A stretch of DNA of 64,000 nucleotides from JBDREC01 sp043820105 [NCBI: Pseudomonadota bacterium]. GTDB taxonomy: Bacteria; Bdellovibrionota_F; JAHFAK01. The stretch spans positions 37,468 to 101,467 of the forward strand of contig JBDREC010000095.1 of NCBI GenBank assembly GCA_043820105.1, written 5' to 3'. The notes under the pieces are model-generated. The model did not search any database. It saw only the letters and a program-made list of their open reading frames with translations, and had not been told where the DNA came from. Both the position numbers and the translations under genes were made by a program. Of the stretch, positions 1 through 7,396 are shown piece after piece (the stretch's first letter is position 1; each line of letters opens with the position of its first letter).

Positions 1-2
1 TT

Positions 3-1403
3 GAAAATGCTAGCTTAGGACAAAAAGAAAGATTAGCAAGAGCAGCAGCTGATTTAGGAATGAATAAATTTTCAAGAAAACAAAGCGCTGCTTTAATCGC
101 AGCTCATAATATTGGTTCAAATGAATCAGAATCAGTTTTTCGATATACATCAAAACAACTAAGTGAAAAATTAAATATATTAAAAAATGGAGGCTTTACT
201 TTAAAAGAAGCAAAAATGCTAATGCAAAAAGGTTATGCAGGAAGTCTTGGAACTCAAAATAAAATTGTAGATCTTGGGGGAGGACTTAAAATAAATACTA
301 AAAAAGTAGATAAGCATTATAGTTACACACTTAAAAATCCAAAAATAGTAGGAAAAAGAGAACATAAGCTAATAAAAGCAGCTATTTTAGAAAAAGCAAG
401 ACAGGCATTTGATTCAACTGTAATCGCTGATTCATCAGAAATGGCTTTAAGAAAAGGCTTTTTAAAGCAAGTAGACAATTCCGTAGATAAAATGTTTAGT
501 GCTGGCAGATTATCATTTAATTCAATTGATGAATTTTCTAAAAAAAGAAAAATATTATGGAATATGTATAAAGATCAACACTCCAAAGCTCTTAAAAAAA
601 GAAAAAGTAGAGTTAAAATTATTGATGTTAAACATTTCCCAGCAAGTTCAAATCAAACAGGTTCTCAGGCTATAAAAAAAATAGCTAGCTCTAAGGATAA
701 TTTAGAACTTGTATTAAAAAAACGATACGATGATGCAGTTAGGTATGCTGACGAGAATTGGGAAGAGATATTTGATGACCTTGAACTAGACCTCAAAGGC
801 AAACCCCAAACTAAGCAAAAAGCTAATGAACTTGGTTTATCTAAACATGAGCTAACGGCATTAATGTTATACACTGGATCTAATTTTGAAGATATTAATG
901 GAGCATTAAGAAAAGAAATTAGAACGCAAGCACCATCCATAACAATGCTACTTGGAAAATCTAAAGAAGAATTAAAAGCATTAAGAACATTAGTTAGCTC
1001 AGCATTAAGAAAAATGCCAAGCCAAGAAGGTCAAGTTTTTAGAGGTCAAAATTACAGAAGAGAATTGATAGAAACCCTTAAACCTGGAGATCTCATGAAA
1101 GATCCAGGATACTTCTCAGCATCTACTTCATATGATGTAGCTCAAGAATGGTCACAACAATATAAATTGTATAAGCACCCTCAACCAGTCGTATTTAAAA
1201 TTGACCACAAAGGTGGAAAAAATATTACTGATTTTTCATTCAATCCTACTGAAGACGAAGTACTGTTTAGAGACTCTACCGCTTTTAAAGTTTTATCTAT
1301 TGATAAAAGCGGGAATCCGTGGATAATACATATTGAGGAAATTATTAACAACAAACAGAGGCAATTGGCTAATTGGTTTAAGTTATTTGAAGAGGCCGCT
1401 TAA
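3..1403 (+). CDS. ADP-ribosyltransferase-domain protein, 5' end outside window
   Basis: The reading frame is open to the left edge (it runs through position 3), so this is the C-terminal part of a longer protein; the first internal ATG is at 60. Residues are counted from that ATG. The C-terminal ~130 residues look like an R-S-E class ADP-ribosyltransferase: Arg328 in VFRGQ, the STS motif at 355-357, and an E-D-E (ExE) motif at 398-400 followed by a hydrophobic strand. The stretch just before and after the ATG (LARAAADLG, KQSAALIAAH, VFRYT) is also found in the broken gene at 5.4-6.0 kb, so it is a shared N-terminal module. By family knowledge such enzymes transfer ADP-ribose to a protein target and are often toxins or effectors; the target here is unknown. 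No immunity gene is obvious downstream. Confidence 0.75.
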   Translation, partial: ENASLGQKERLARAAADLGMNKFSRKQSAALIAAHNIGSNESESVFRYTSKQLSEKLNILKNGGFTLKEAKMLMQKGYAGSLGTQNKIVDLGGGLKINTKKVDKHYSYTLKNPKIVGKREHKLIKAAILEKARQAFDSTVIADSSEMALRKGFLKQVDNSVDKMFSAGRLSFNSIDEFSKKRKILWNMYKDQHSKALKKRKSRVKIIDVKHFPASSNQTGSQAIKKIASSKDNLELVLKKRYDDAVRYADENWEEIFDDLELDLKGKPQTKQKANELGLSKHELTALMLYTGSNFEDINGALRKEIRTQAPSITMLLGKSKEELKALRTLVSSALRKMPSQEGQVFRGQNYRRELIETLKPGDLMKDPGYFSASTSYDVAQEWSQQYKLYKHPQPVVFKIDHKGGKNITDFSFNPTEDEVLFRDSTAFKVLSIDKSGNPWIIHIEEIINNKQRQLANWFKLFEEAA

Positions 1404-1558
1404 ATCTTTTCCTATTTGACTTGAAATCACTCTAGTCTATTACAACCACATGGATATAAAAAAACCATTAAAAACTCTAATCCTGAAAAAACTATCAAAA
1501 CAATCTTTTATTTTTTACTTTAAACTATAGAAAAAGGATGATAAAACACATACATCTG

Positions 1559-1600
1559 GCCGATTATCATGACAATCGGCAATAGATCAGAATTTTTTTT
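1559..1600 (+). terminator. hairpin, possible terminator
   Basis: A 7-bp perfect stem, GCCGATT (1559-1565) and AATCGGC (1574-1580), with an 8-nt loop. A run of eight T starts about 13 nt later (1593-1600), so the hairpin is not adjacent to the T-run as in a classic intrinsic terminator. It lies about 155 nt after the ADP-ribosyltransferase gene. The rest of 1404-1620 shows no gene. Confidence 0.35.
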
Positions 1601-1628
1601 ATTATACTACTCAAATTAAAAACTTACT

Positions 1629-1667
1629 AACGTTCCAAACGTTTGATATATTAACGTTATGGACGTT
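1629..1667. promoter_or_regulatory. four-site dyad operator candidate
   Basis: Four hexamers (AACGTT, AACGTT, AACGTT, GACGTT) start at 1629, 1638, 1653 and 1662. Spacing within each pair is 9 nt, and the whole array is symmetric about position 1648. The layout resembles a multi-dimer operator. It lies 49 bp before the DUF4143 ATPase remnant, so it may be the orphaned control region of that lost gene. Confidence 0.45.
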
Positions 1668-1715
1668 AAGACAACAAATAAACTAGGATGCATACAATGC
1701 TGAACAAATAGGATT

Positions 1716-1925
1716 TTGCAGTCAAAGGAACATGAAATTGATTTTGTAACTTCTGATAATGAATTAATTGAAGTAAAATCGGAAAAGGCTTCTCCAATGG
1801 ATTTCACATGGTTTAATATAGTTTTTCCTAATAAAAGATTAACCGTTATTTGCAAAACACCATTTGAAACTGATACTATCAAAGGAATAACTATTGAAGA
1901 TTTTTTATTAGATGATGAAAAATAA
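1716..1925 (+). pseudogene. DUF4143-type ATPase, C-terminal remnant
   Basis: A 69-residue open stretch beginning at a TTG matches the tail of AAA_14/DUF4143 ATPases: an EIDFV strand, then LIEVKSEK (nuclease-fold-like E-x-K), and a closing strand before IEDFLL. The P-loop ATPase half and the DUF4143 core are missing, and stops interrupt the sequence just upstream. Intact relatives lie at 4073-5215 and 62718-63860. It is probably a decayed or recombined copy; a standalone small protein is a less likely reading. Confidence 0.6.
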
Positions 1926-1928
1926 ATT

Positions 1929-1956
1929 TTGACATCGTTTCAATTCAGTTTATAAC
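1929..1956 (+). promoter_or_regulatory. promoter of larB (leaderless)
   Basis: A TTGACA -35 (1929-1934), 16-nt spacer and TATAAC -10 (1951-1956). The -10 ends only 6 nt before the larB ATG at 1963, and no Shine-Dalgarno sequence lies between them. This predicts a leaderless mRNA starting at or next to the start codon. Confidence 0.55.
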
Positions 1957-1962
1957 AATCCC

Positions 1963-2700
1963 ATGGATATAAAAAAAATAATAAAAGAATATAAATCTGG
2001 AAAAATTTCTGAAGAGGCTTGTTTAAAAAAGCTTAAGGACCTTCCCTATTCTGATCTTGGTTTTGCAAAAATTGATCATCATAGAAAGCATAGAAAGGGA
2101 AACTCTGAAGTTATTTATGCTGAAGGCAAAACAGCTGATCAAATAATTGCCATTACAAAACAAATGCAATCAACTGGTGAAAATATTTTGGCAACTCGAG
2201 TGAGCTCTGAAATATTTGAAGCTGTTTCAAAAGAAATCAAAAATCTTGAATATAATGAAATAGCAAGGACCTTTACTTATATAAAAACTAAGAAAAGAAA
2301 AAAAGGCAATGTTTCTGTAATATGTGCTGGCACTACAGATTTGCCAGTGGCTTATGAAGCCTGCGTTACAGCTGAATTTTTAGGAAGCAAAGTAACACGG
2401 CTTTTTGATGTAGGAGTAGCTGGAATTCACAGACTCATTATGAATAAAGTTGTAATTGATAAAGCAAAAGCTTTAATCGTTGTAGCTGGAATGGATGGGG
2501 CCTTACCTTCTGTTGTTGGAGGACTTGCAAAAGTTCCTTTAATAGCCGTTCCAACAAGTGTTGGATATGGAGCAAGCTTTAATGGCGTTGCACCTTTATT
2601 AACAATGCTAAACTGCTGCTCACCTGGTGTAGCTGTTGTTAATATTGATAATGGTTTTGGCGCTGGATATATGGCGCATATGATTAATAGTGGTAAGTAG
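1963..2700 (+). CDS. larB: LarB, nickel-pincer cofactor biosynthesis carboxylase
   Basis: A 245-residue protein with the PurE-like (AIR carboxylase-type) C-terminal fold typical of LarB: the glycine- and alanine-rich stretch VICAGTTDLPVAYEA, then a VVAGMDGALPSVVGGL segment and a final VAVVNIDNGFGAGY. LarB carboxylates and hydrolyses nicotinic acid adenine dinucleotide to make the pyridinium-3,5-dicarboxylate precursor of the Ni-pincer cofactor. larC follows after a repeat-filled gap of 84 bp. The last residues (SGK) and the stop codon lie inside a heptamer repeat, so the original C-terminus may have been replaced. larE and larA are not in the window. Confidence 0.88.
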   Translation: MDIKKIIKEYKSGKISEEACLKKLKDLPYSDLGFAKIDHHRKHRKGNSEVIYAEGKTADQIIAITKQMQSTGENILATRVSSEIFEAVSKEIKNLEYNEIARTFTYIKTKKRKKGNVSVICAGTTDLPVAYEACVTAEFLGSKVTRLFDVGVAGIHRLIMNKVVIDKAKALIVVAGMDGALPSVVGGLAKVPLIAVPTSVGYGASFNGVAPLLTMLNCCSPGVAVVNIDNGFGAGYMAHMINSGK

Positions 2701-2770
2701 TAAGTCGTAAGTCGTAAGAATAACAACTCATCTTCTTACTTACGACCTACAACTTACGACTTACGACTTC
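2694..2770. repeat. heptamer repeat array, inverted arms
   Basis: Period-7 units of the TAAGTCG type at 2694-2718 face units of the CTTACGA type at about 2736-2769, so the array can fold back on itself. It fills most of the larB-larC gap and contributes larB's stop codon. Confidence 0.8.
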
Positions 2771-2784
2771 ACTAGGGTTTATTA

Positions 2785-3954
2785 ATGAACACAATTCTAT
2801 ACATCGACTGCTTCGCAGGAATCTCTGGCGATATGTTTTTATCATCAATGGTTGATCTGGGGGTTCCCAAGGAATATCTACTTAATGAGCTGAAAAAACT
2901 AAATCTTCCAGGGATAAATATTGATTTTGAAAAAGTCTTAAAAAAGAGAATTAATTGTACTTACCTTATAAATAATATTAAAAAAGAAAAAGCACACCGT
3001 TCTTTTCTTGAAATAAAAGAATTAATTCAAAATTCAGCTCTTTCTGATTTTGTTAAAGAAAAAAGTGTTGAGGTTTTTAAAAAGCTTGGCCTAGCAGAAG
3101 CAAGAATCCATGGCACATCCCTGGAGGCAATACATTTTCATGAAGTTGGAGCACTTGATTCTATTTTAGATATTATTGGAGCCTGTATTTGCATTGACTA
3201 CTTAAAAATCGACAAAATTTTTGCTTCTAAAATTCCATTGTCCCGTGGTCAGATGACCTTTAGCCATGGGTGTTTTCCATTTCCTGCTCCAGCTACCTGC
3301 GAAATATTAAAAGATGTACCATGCTATAACATAGATTTGGATTTTGAAAATGTAACACCAACAGGGTCTGCAATTTTATCATGCTTTGTTGAAAAATTTG
3401 ATCACTTCCCTGAAATGACTTTAAAAAACACAAGCTATGGAGCTGGCACCTTTGAAACAAAACCAGGGCAACTGCCAAATGTATTAAGACTCATATTAGG
3501 TGAAAGCCATGAAAATCAAAAAATCCATTCAGAAATCCAAATAATTGAAACAAACATTGATGACATGAATCCTCAGTTTTTTGAAGTGGTGATGGAAAAG
3601 CTTTATGAAGCCGGGGCTCTTGATGTTTACATTAATAATATAATAATGAAAAAATCTCGCCCAGCATTTGAACTTAAAATCATAAGCCCAATCGAAAAAG
3701 TCGATGCAATATCTGAAGTCTTATTTAACGAAACAAGTACAATCGGAATTAGAAGCTACAAAGCACAAAGACAATGTCTTCAAAGAGAAATCAAGGAAGT
3801 TGAAACCCAGTGGGGAAATGTAAAAATAAAAAATTCCATCTTTAAAAACAAAATAGTAAATAACTCAATTGAGTATGAAGATCTAAAAAGAATTTCAAGT
3901 GAATCTGGTCTTAGTATAAAAGAACTATCAAAATTCATACAATCAAAAATCTAA
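2785..3954 (+). CDS. larC: LarC, nickel insertion cyclometallase
   Basis: A 389-residue full-length LarC in a single frame; in Lactobacillus the two parts are joined by programmed frameshifting. The N-terminus carries the family signature DCFAGISGDMFLSSMVDLG, followed by HFHEVGALDSILDI (His/Glu/Asp cluster), VTPTGSAIL, and later ETNIDDMNPQFFEVVMEKL and KKSRPAFELKII. It inserts nickel into the pincer ligand in a CTP-dependent reaction. It lies downstream of larB and probably shares its transcript. Only a weak Shine-Dalgarno (AGGG) is seen, 8 to 11 nt before the ATG. Confidence 0.9.
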   Translation: MNTILYIDCFAGISGDMFLSSMVDLGVPKEYLLNELKKLNLPGINIDFEKVLKKRINCTYLINNIKKEKAHRSFLEIKELIQNSALSDFVKEKSVEVFKKLGLAEARIHGTSLEAIHFHEVGALDSILDIIGACICIDYLKIDKIFASKIPLSRGQMTFSHGCFPFPAPATCEILKDVPCYNIDLDFENVTPTGSAILSCFVEKFDHFPEMTLKNTSYGAGTFETKPGQLPNVLRLILGESHENQKIHSEIQIIETNIDDMNPQFFEVVMEKLYEAGALDVYINNIIMKKSRPAFELKIISPIEKVDAISEVLFNETSTIGIRSYKAQRQCLQREIKEVETQWGNVKIKNSIFKNKIVNNSIEYEDLKRISSESGLSIKELSKFIQSKI

Positions 3955-3972
3955 GTTCTTTCTTTCTTCCCA

Positions 3973-4074
3973 AATTAATTATTATTTATTATTTATTAAT
4001 TATTGGTTATTTTATAAACCATGTGAACCCACAAAATTTTCAATAACCAACAATCAATTTTCAATTCTCAATTT
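3973..4074. repeat. AT-rich heptamer repeat array
   Basis: Period-7 units of the TTAATTA/TTATTTA type (3973-4011) are followed by CAATTTT/CAATTCT units (4051-4074). The segment TTGGTTATT at 4003-4011 is the exact complement of AATAACCAA at 4042-4050, giving a hairpin between larC and the convergent ATPase gene. Confidence 0.7.
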
Positions 4075-5215
4075 AAGGCATTCCCAGCTCTTTACAAAAC
4101 ACAGTAAAAGGCAAAACTCTTCCAGTAGTTTTTTCATTTCCAAAGTCTTTATCTTTTCTATGAACCTGATAGAAATTTGGAATATCAGTTCTTTCTTTAA
4201 AATATTTAATATGTGGTGAAATACCTCTATTTTTGCTTTTACATTCAATGGCAAATAATGGTTTCTTATTTCTTAAAACTACAAAATCAACTTCTCTTTT
4301 GTCAGTATCTCTAATAAACCTTAATTCCATTAAATCACCCTCAGTATCTTCAATAAAATGACAATATTTTAAGAGCTGACAGGCAACAAAATTTTCAAAT
4401 CTATTACCATCATCAGAAACCATGCTCCAGTCCCAGAAATAAAGTTTCTGTTCTTTTTTGACAGCTCTAATTTTAGGTGCACCAAATGGGGAGATCCTGA
4501 AAGTAAGATACATAGAATCTAAGATATCAAGCCATTTAGCTGCAGTTTGAAAACTTACTTGCAAATCTTCTTTTAAGCTTCCAATAGATAATGGCGAACC
4601 AACACGATCAGGTAAACTTTCAACTAAGAGTTGAATCAAACTAATGTCTTTTACATTTTCAATATCATTGATATCAGTATAAACAACCCTAGTTAACCTT
4701 TCTCTTTGCCATCTCTTTTGAGTTTTTTTATTTGCAGAAAGAAAAGGTTCAGGAAACCCACCATATTCAAGCAAGGCTTCCATGTCACTATGATTGGGAT
4801 CTTTATTAAGCTCCATTAATGAAAATGGATGTAGTCTATAATAAAAATATCTGCCAAACAAAGAATCACCACCTTTTCTATAATGATCAAGTCTTGCTGA
4901 ACCGGTTACAATAAATGAAACATCGCTCTTGTTATAATCATAATGTCCTTTCAATAGATTTCTCCACCGTGAATACTTATGAATTTCATCAAAAATTATT
5001 ATTTCTTGCTTGGAAGGCAATTCTCCTTTTATAATCGAACTTCTTTGGTGCTCAATATCCCAGTTTAAATATGCCTTGTTTTTTTCAGATGGAGGATCTA
5101 AAAAACTTAAAGCCAAAGTGGTTTTTCCAACTTGCCTTGGGCCACCAATAAAAACCATCTTCTTTTCTATATCTTCATTAATATATGGTTTTAAATACCT
5201 AGTCTTTAGAGACAC
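4073..5215 (-). CDS. AAA_14/DUF4143 family ATPase
   Basis: 380 residues. The P-loop is GGPRQVGKTT near residues 24-33 and Walker B is IIIFDEIHKYSRW. A DUF4143 C-terminal half contains a winged-helix-like segment and ends with a nuclease-fold-like motif (REVDFVVLRN...FAIECKS). The start is GTG at 5215, supported by GGAGG four bases upstream. These ATPases are common in mobile or accessory DNA; their cellular role is poorly known. The gene stands alone, convergent with larC, and has its own promoter with an operator-like palindrome. A remnant of a related gene lies at 1716 and another intact copy at 62718. Confidence 0.8.
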   Translation of the reverse strand: MSLKTRYLKPYINEDIEKKMVFIGGPRQVGKTTLALSFLDPPSEKNKAYLNWDIEHQRSSIIKGELPSKQEIIIFDEIHKYSRWRNLLKGHYDYNKSDVSFIVTGSARLDHYRKGGDSLFGRYFYYRLHPFSLMELNKDPNHSDMEALLEYGGFPEPFLSANKKTQKRWQRERLTRVVYTDINDIENVKDISLIQLLVESLPDRVGSPLSIGSLKEDLQVSFQTAAKWLDILDSMYLTFRISPFGAPKIRAVKKEQKLYFWDWSMVSDDGNRFENFVACQLLKYCHFIEDTEGDLMELRFIRDTDKREVDFVVLRNKKPLFAIECKSKNRGISPHIKYFKERTDIPNFYQVHRKDKDFGNEKTTGRVLPFTVFCKELGMP

Positions 5216-5247
5216 AAAACCTCCATTAGCATTATTAACATAAGTTA

Positions 5248-5275
5248 ATTATACTCATGAGTATTTTTAAGTCAA
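5248..5275 (-). promoter_or_regulatory. promoter with embedded palindrome for the ATPase gene
   Basis: On the minus strand, TTGACT (5270-5275), a 16-nt spacer and TATAAT (5248-5253). The spacer and -10 contain the perfect 14-bp palindrome ATACTCATGAGTAT (5251-5264). A protein bound there would occlude RNA polymerase, so repression or self-regulation is likely. Confidence 0.6.
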
Positions 5276-5370
5276 GTTAATTCTACTAACGCACCCAAGA
5301 GCGTGCATAAATGATGTCAATTTTAATATAATTTTTACATAAAACTCAATACAAAGCTTTTTTAATATAA

Positions 5371-5996
5371 TTCACTAGCATAACCAGTTGCATTTTAAGT
5401 CTTTTCCCCGAAAGACCCGTGTGGCATGAAAATTGGTGCACATCTAAACAAAGTGGCAGAAATAGTAATGAAGAAATAACACAAAGAGCAATTGATGATA
5501 ATAATAAAAGATATGATGAATTTGAAACACAAATAGCCATTCAAGAACATGATAAAATATGCAACCCAAATGCTCTTTCTGACCTTGAGTCCTGGATGAT
5601 GCTTTTTCAGCAGTAATAGGTTCTTTTAAAAAATCAAATCCTGACAATAGCTCTCAAATGCTAGCAAGCACCTCATCAAGAAGTGCTGCACATAGTATTG
5701 GAATAGGGAACATGGACAATATTGCAACTTCAAGAATTGCCAGGTCTTCGGTTCCTGTTGAAAAGGTGATGGCAAATGCTGCCCTTGATGAGGCCGACAG
5801 GCTAGCTTCCGCTGCAGCTCATATTGGAAAGAAAAGGCTTTCACAAAAGCAAAGCGCAGCCCTAATAGCTTCTCATCAAGTTGGAGCTGATGAAGGTGGA
5901 TCAGTTTTTAGATATACCCAAAAGCAGCTTCAAGAAAAGTATAGGATTTTGACAGATGGCGATTTTACTCATAAAGAAGCAAGGGAAAAAACATAG
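5371..5996 (+). pseudogene. broken sibling of the left-edge toxin-like gene (N-terminal module)
   Basis: The first frame is open from 5371 (first usable start GTG at 5419) and encodes RPVWHENW and then ALSDLES. Near 5595 the homologous reading moves to another frame (LDDAFSAVIGSF), which runs to a stop at 5996. The second part contains LASAAAHIG, KQSAALIASHQVG, VFRYTQKQLQEKYRIL, matching the module at the start of the ADP-ribosyltransferase gene, but stops where that gene continues. So it is frame-shifted and lacks a C-terminal effector domain. The region 5216-5370 shows no other gene. Confidence 0.6.
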
Positions 5997-5998
5997 AA

Positions 5999-6373
5999 AT
6001 GCAATTTGAAAATATACCATTTAGATCAGACCAAAATGTTCTATTCAAGCGAGACTTTATAGAGGGTCTTAATAATAGTAGAAAGCATTTAACATTTGCA
6101 AGTGGCAGTGAAGGTGTAAGCGCTGAAAATCACATGATACAGGTTTTAGACATTAGCTATAAAGATTCTGTAGCAAAAGGTCATGTTGAAATTACGGAAG
6201 TTGTTTTAGTAGACCAAATGAATAATAATAAAGTTTATAGGTTTAACAACTTCCAAGAAGCATTAGAATATTTTAACAATACAACTGGAACATTAGTATC
6301 TAGTCAATTCATTGACACAACTACAGGGCAAGCCTTAGGACCTGATGAGGTTTTAAAAAACATAGTAAATTAG
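5999..6373 (+). CDS. hypothetical protein, 124 aa
   Basis: An ATG-started frame begins 2 nt after the stop of the broken module gene. It has no signal peptide or membrane segment. I do not recognise the family. It has mixed charge, with a probable beta-rich middle (SAKGHVEITEVVLVDQ...KVYRFNNFQEALEYF). The position directly behind a toxin-like module suggests either an immunity-like protein or the displaced C-terminus of the same ancestral gene; neither can be decided here. The only purine-rich stretch (AAGGGAAAA) is about 10 nt upstream. Confidence 0.5.
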   Translation: MQFENIPFRSDQNVLFKRDFIEGLNNSRKHLTFASGSEGVSAENHMIQVLDISYKDSVAKGHVEITEVVLVDQMNNNKVYRFNNFQEALEYFNNTTGTLVSSQFIDTTTGQALGPDEVLKNIVN

Positions 6374-6400
6374 GAAGGGACAAGCTCTTCCAATACAATC

Positions 6401-6466
6401 AAATTATTAATTGCCAATAGTAAATTATCAATGAACAATACTTACCACTTACCACTTACCACTTAA
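6401..6466. repeat. heptamer repeat array
   Basis: A degenerate AT-rich part (6401-6440) is followed by three and a half perfect TTACCAC units at 6442-6465. It separates the accessory patch from the hemolysin III-like gene. Confidence 0.65.
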
Positions 6467-6539
6467 ACAATTCCCTTGCACTACCCACCCCAAATAAGTA
6501 TAATAATTCGCTTTCAAGGGGCGAGGAGTCTTTTTTACA

Positions 6540-7214
6540 ATGGCACGAGTATATTTACATAACGCTAATGAACTACCCTTTCGTTCAATTCGCGAAGAGT
6601 TATTAAACTCTCTTATCCATGGTATAGGTCTAGCTTTAAGCATAGTTGGGCTTTGCATTCTTTTAATGATAGCATCAGATAGAGGCACTTCATGGCATCT
6701 TGTAAGCTGCGGAATCTTTTCTTCAGCTTTAGTTATGCTTTATTTATCATCAACCCTTTATCATGGTTTTCAATCAGGTCTAGCTAAAAAGGCTTTTAGA
6801 AAACTTGATCATTTTAGTATTTATATTTTGATTGCTGGATCCTACACACCGTTTGCTTTAACTATTTTAAAAGATAATTATGGCCTTTATCTATTTTATA
6901 CTCAATGGGGGCTTGCTTTTATTGGAATTATGTTTAAGTTCTTTTTTGGATATAGATATGATTTTCCATGCACGATTGCTTATGCAATAATGGGCTGGGC
7001 TGCTCTATTTTTAATAAAACCATTAATGGAAGGTCTTCCAGGTTTTGGATTTTTGTGGCTTTTAACAGGTGGCCTTTTATATACTTTTGGAATTCCCTTT
7101 TACTTTAAAGATAAAAAAGCCCCCTATTTTCATGCAATTTGGCATATTTTTGTGCTTTTAGGTTCTGCTTGTCACTTCTTTGCTGTGCTGTTTTATGTTA
7201 TTCCAACAAGCTAG
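6540..7214 (+). CDS. hemolysin III / PAQR family membrane protein
   Basis: A 224-residue integral membrane protein with about seven hydrophobic segments. Family landmarks are ELLNSLIHGIG near the N-terminus, SSTLYHGF, KLDHFSIYILIAGSYTPF and, near the C-terminus, HAIWHIFVLLGSACHFFAV; the spaced histidines match the metal-site histidines of the PAQR superfamily. The bacterial members (COG1272, YqfA/TrhA) are linked to membrane homeostasis rather than proven haemolysis. It is a single gene with no clear operon partner. Confidence 0.88.
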   Translation: MARVYLHNANELPFRSIREELLNSLIHGIGLALSIVGLCILLMIASDRGTSWHLVSCGIFSSALVMLYLSSTLYHGFQSGLAKKAFRKLDHFSIYILIAGSYTPFALTILKDNYGLYLFYTQWGLAFIGIMFKFFFGYRYDFPCTIAYAIMGWAALFLIKPLMEGLPGFGFLWLLTGGLLYTFGIPFYFKDKKAPYFHAIWHIFVLLGSACHFFAVLFYVIPTS

Positions 7215-7264
7215 TTAATTGTCCCCTTAAAGTCCCATATACTATAGACAAACAAGAAAATACT

Positions 7265-7286
7265 TATGCTTTAACATAAAAGCATA
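7265..7286. other. inverted repeat upstream of S41 protease gene
   Basis: Perfect 8-bp arms TATGCTTT and AAAGCATA around a 6-nt loop, midway in the 182-bp gap. No T-run follows, so an operator or RNA hairpin is as likely as a terminator. Confidence 0.35.
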
Positions 7287-7396
7287 TAAATTGCAGACTT
7301 AAGCAAGTGATAATATGAGATAATTGCTATAAATATCTATGGCATATCAATTGCAAATAAACCTAAGAACTTTATAATTTTTTTGGTTAAACCTAC

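Noticed and set aside
665-940. 91-residue minus-strand ORF inside the ADP-ribosyltransferase gene
   Set aside because: Antisense shadow of a frame with clear protein-family motifs; no Shine-Dalgarno or domain.
1616-1882. 88-residue minus-strand ORF across the four-box element
   Set aside because: Antisense to the DUF4143 remnant with no recognisable features.
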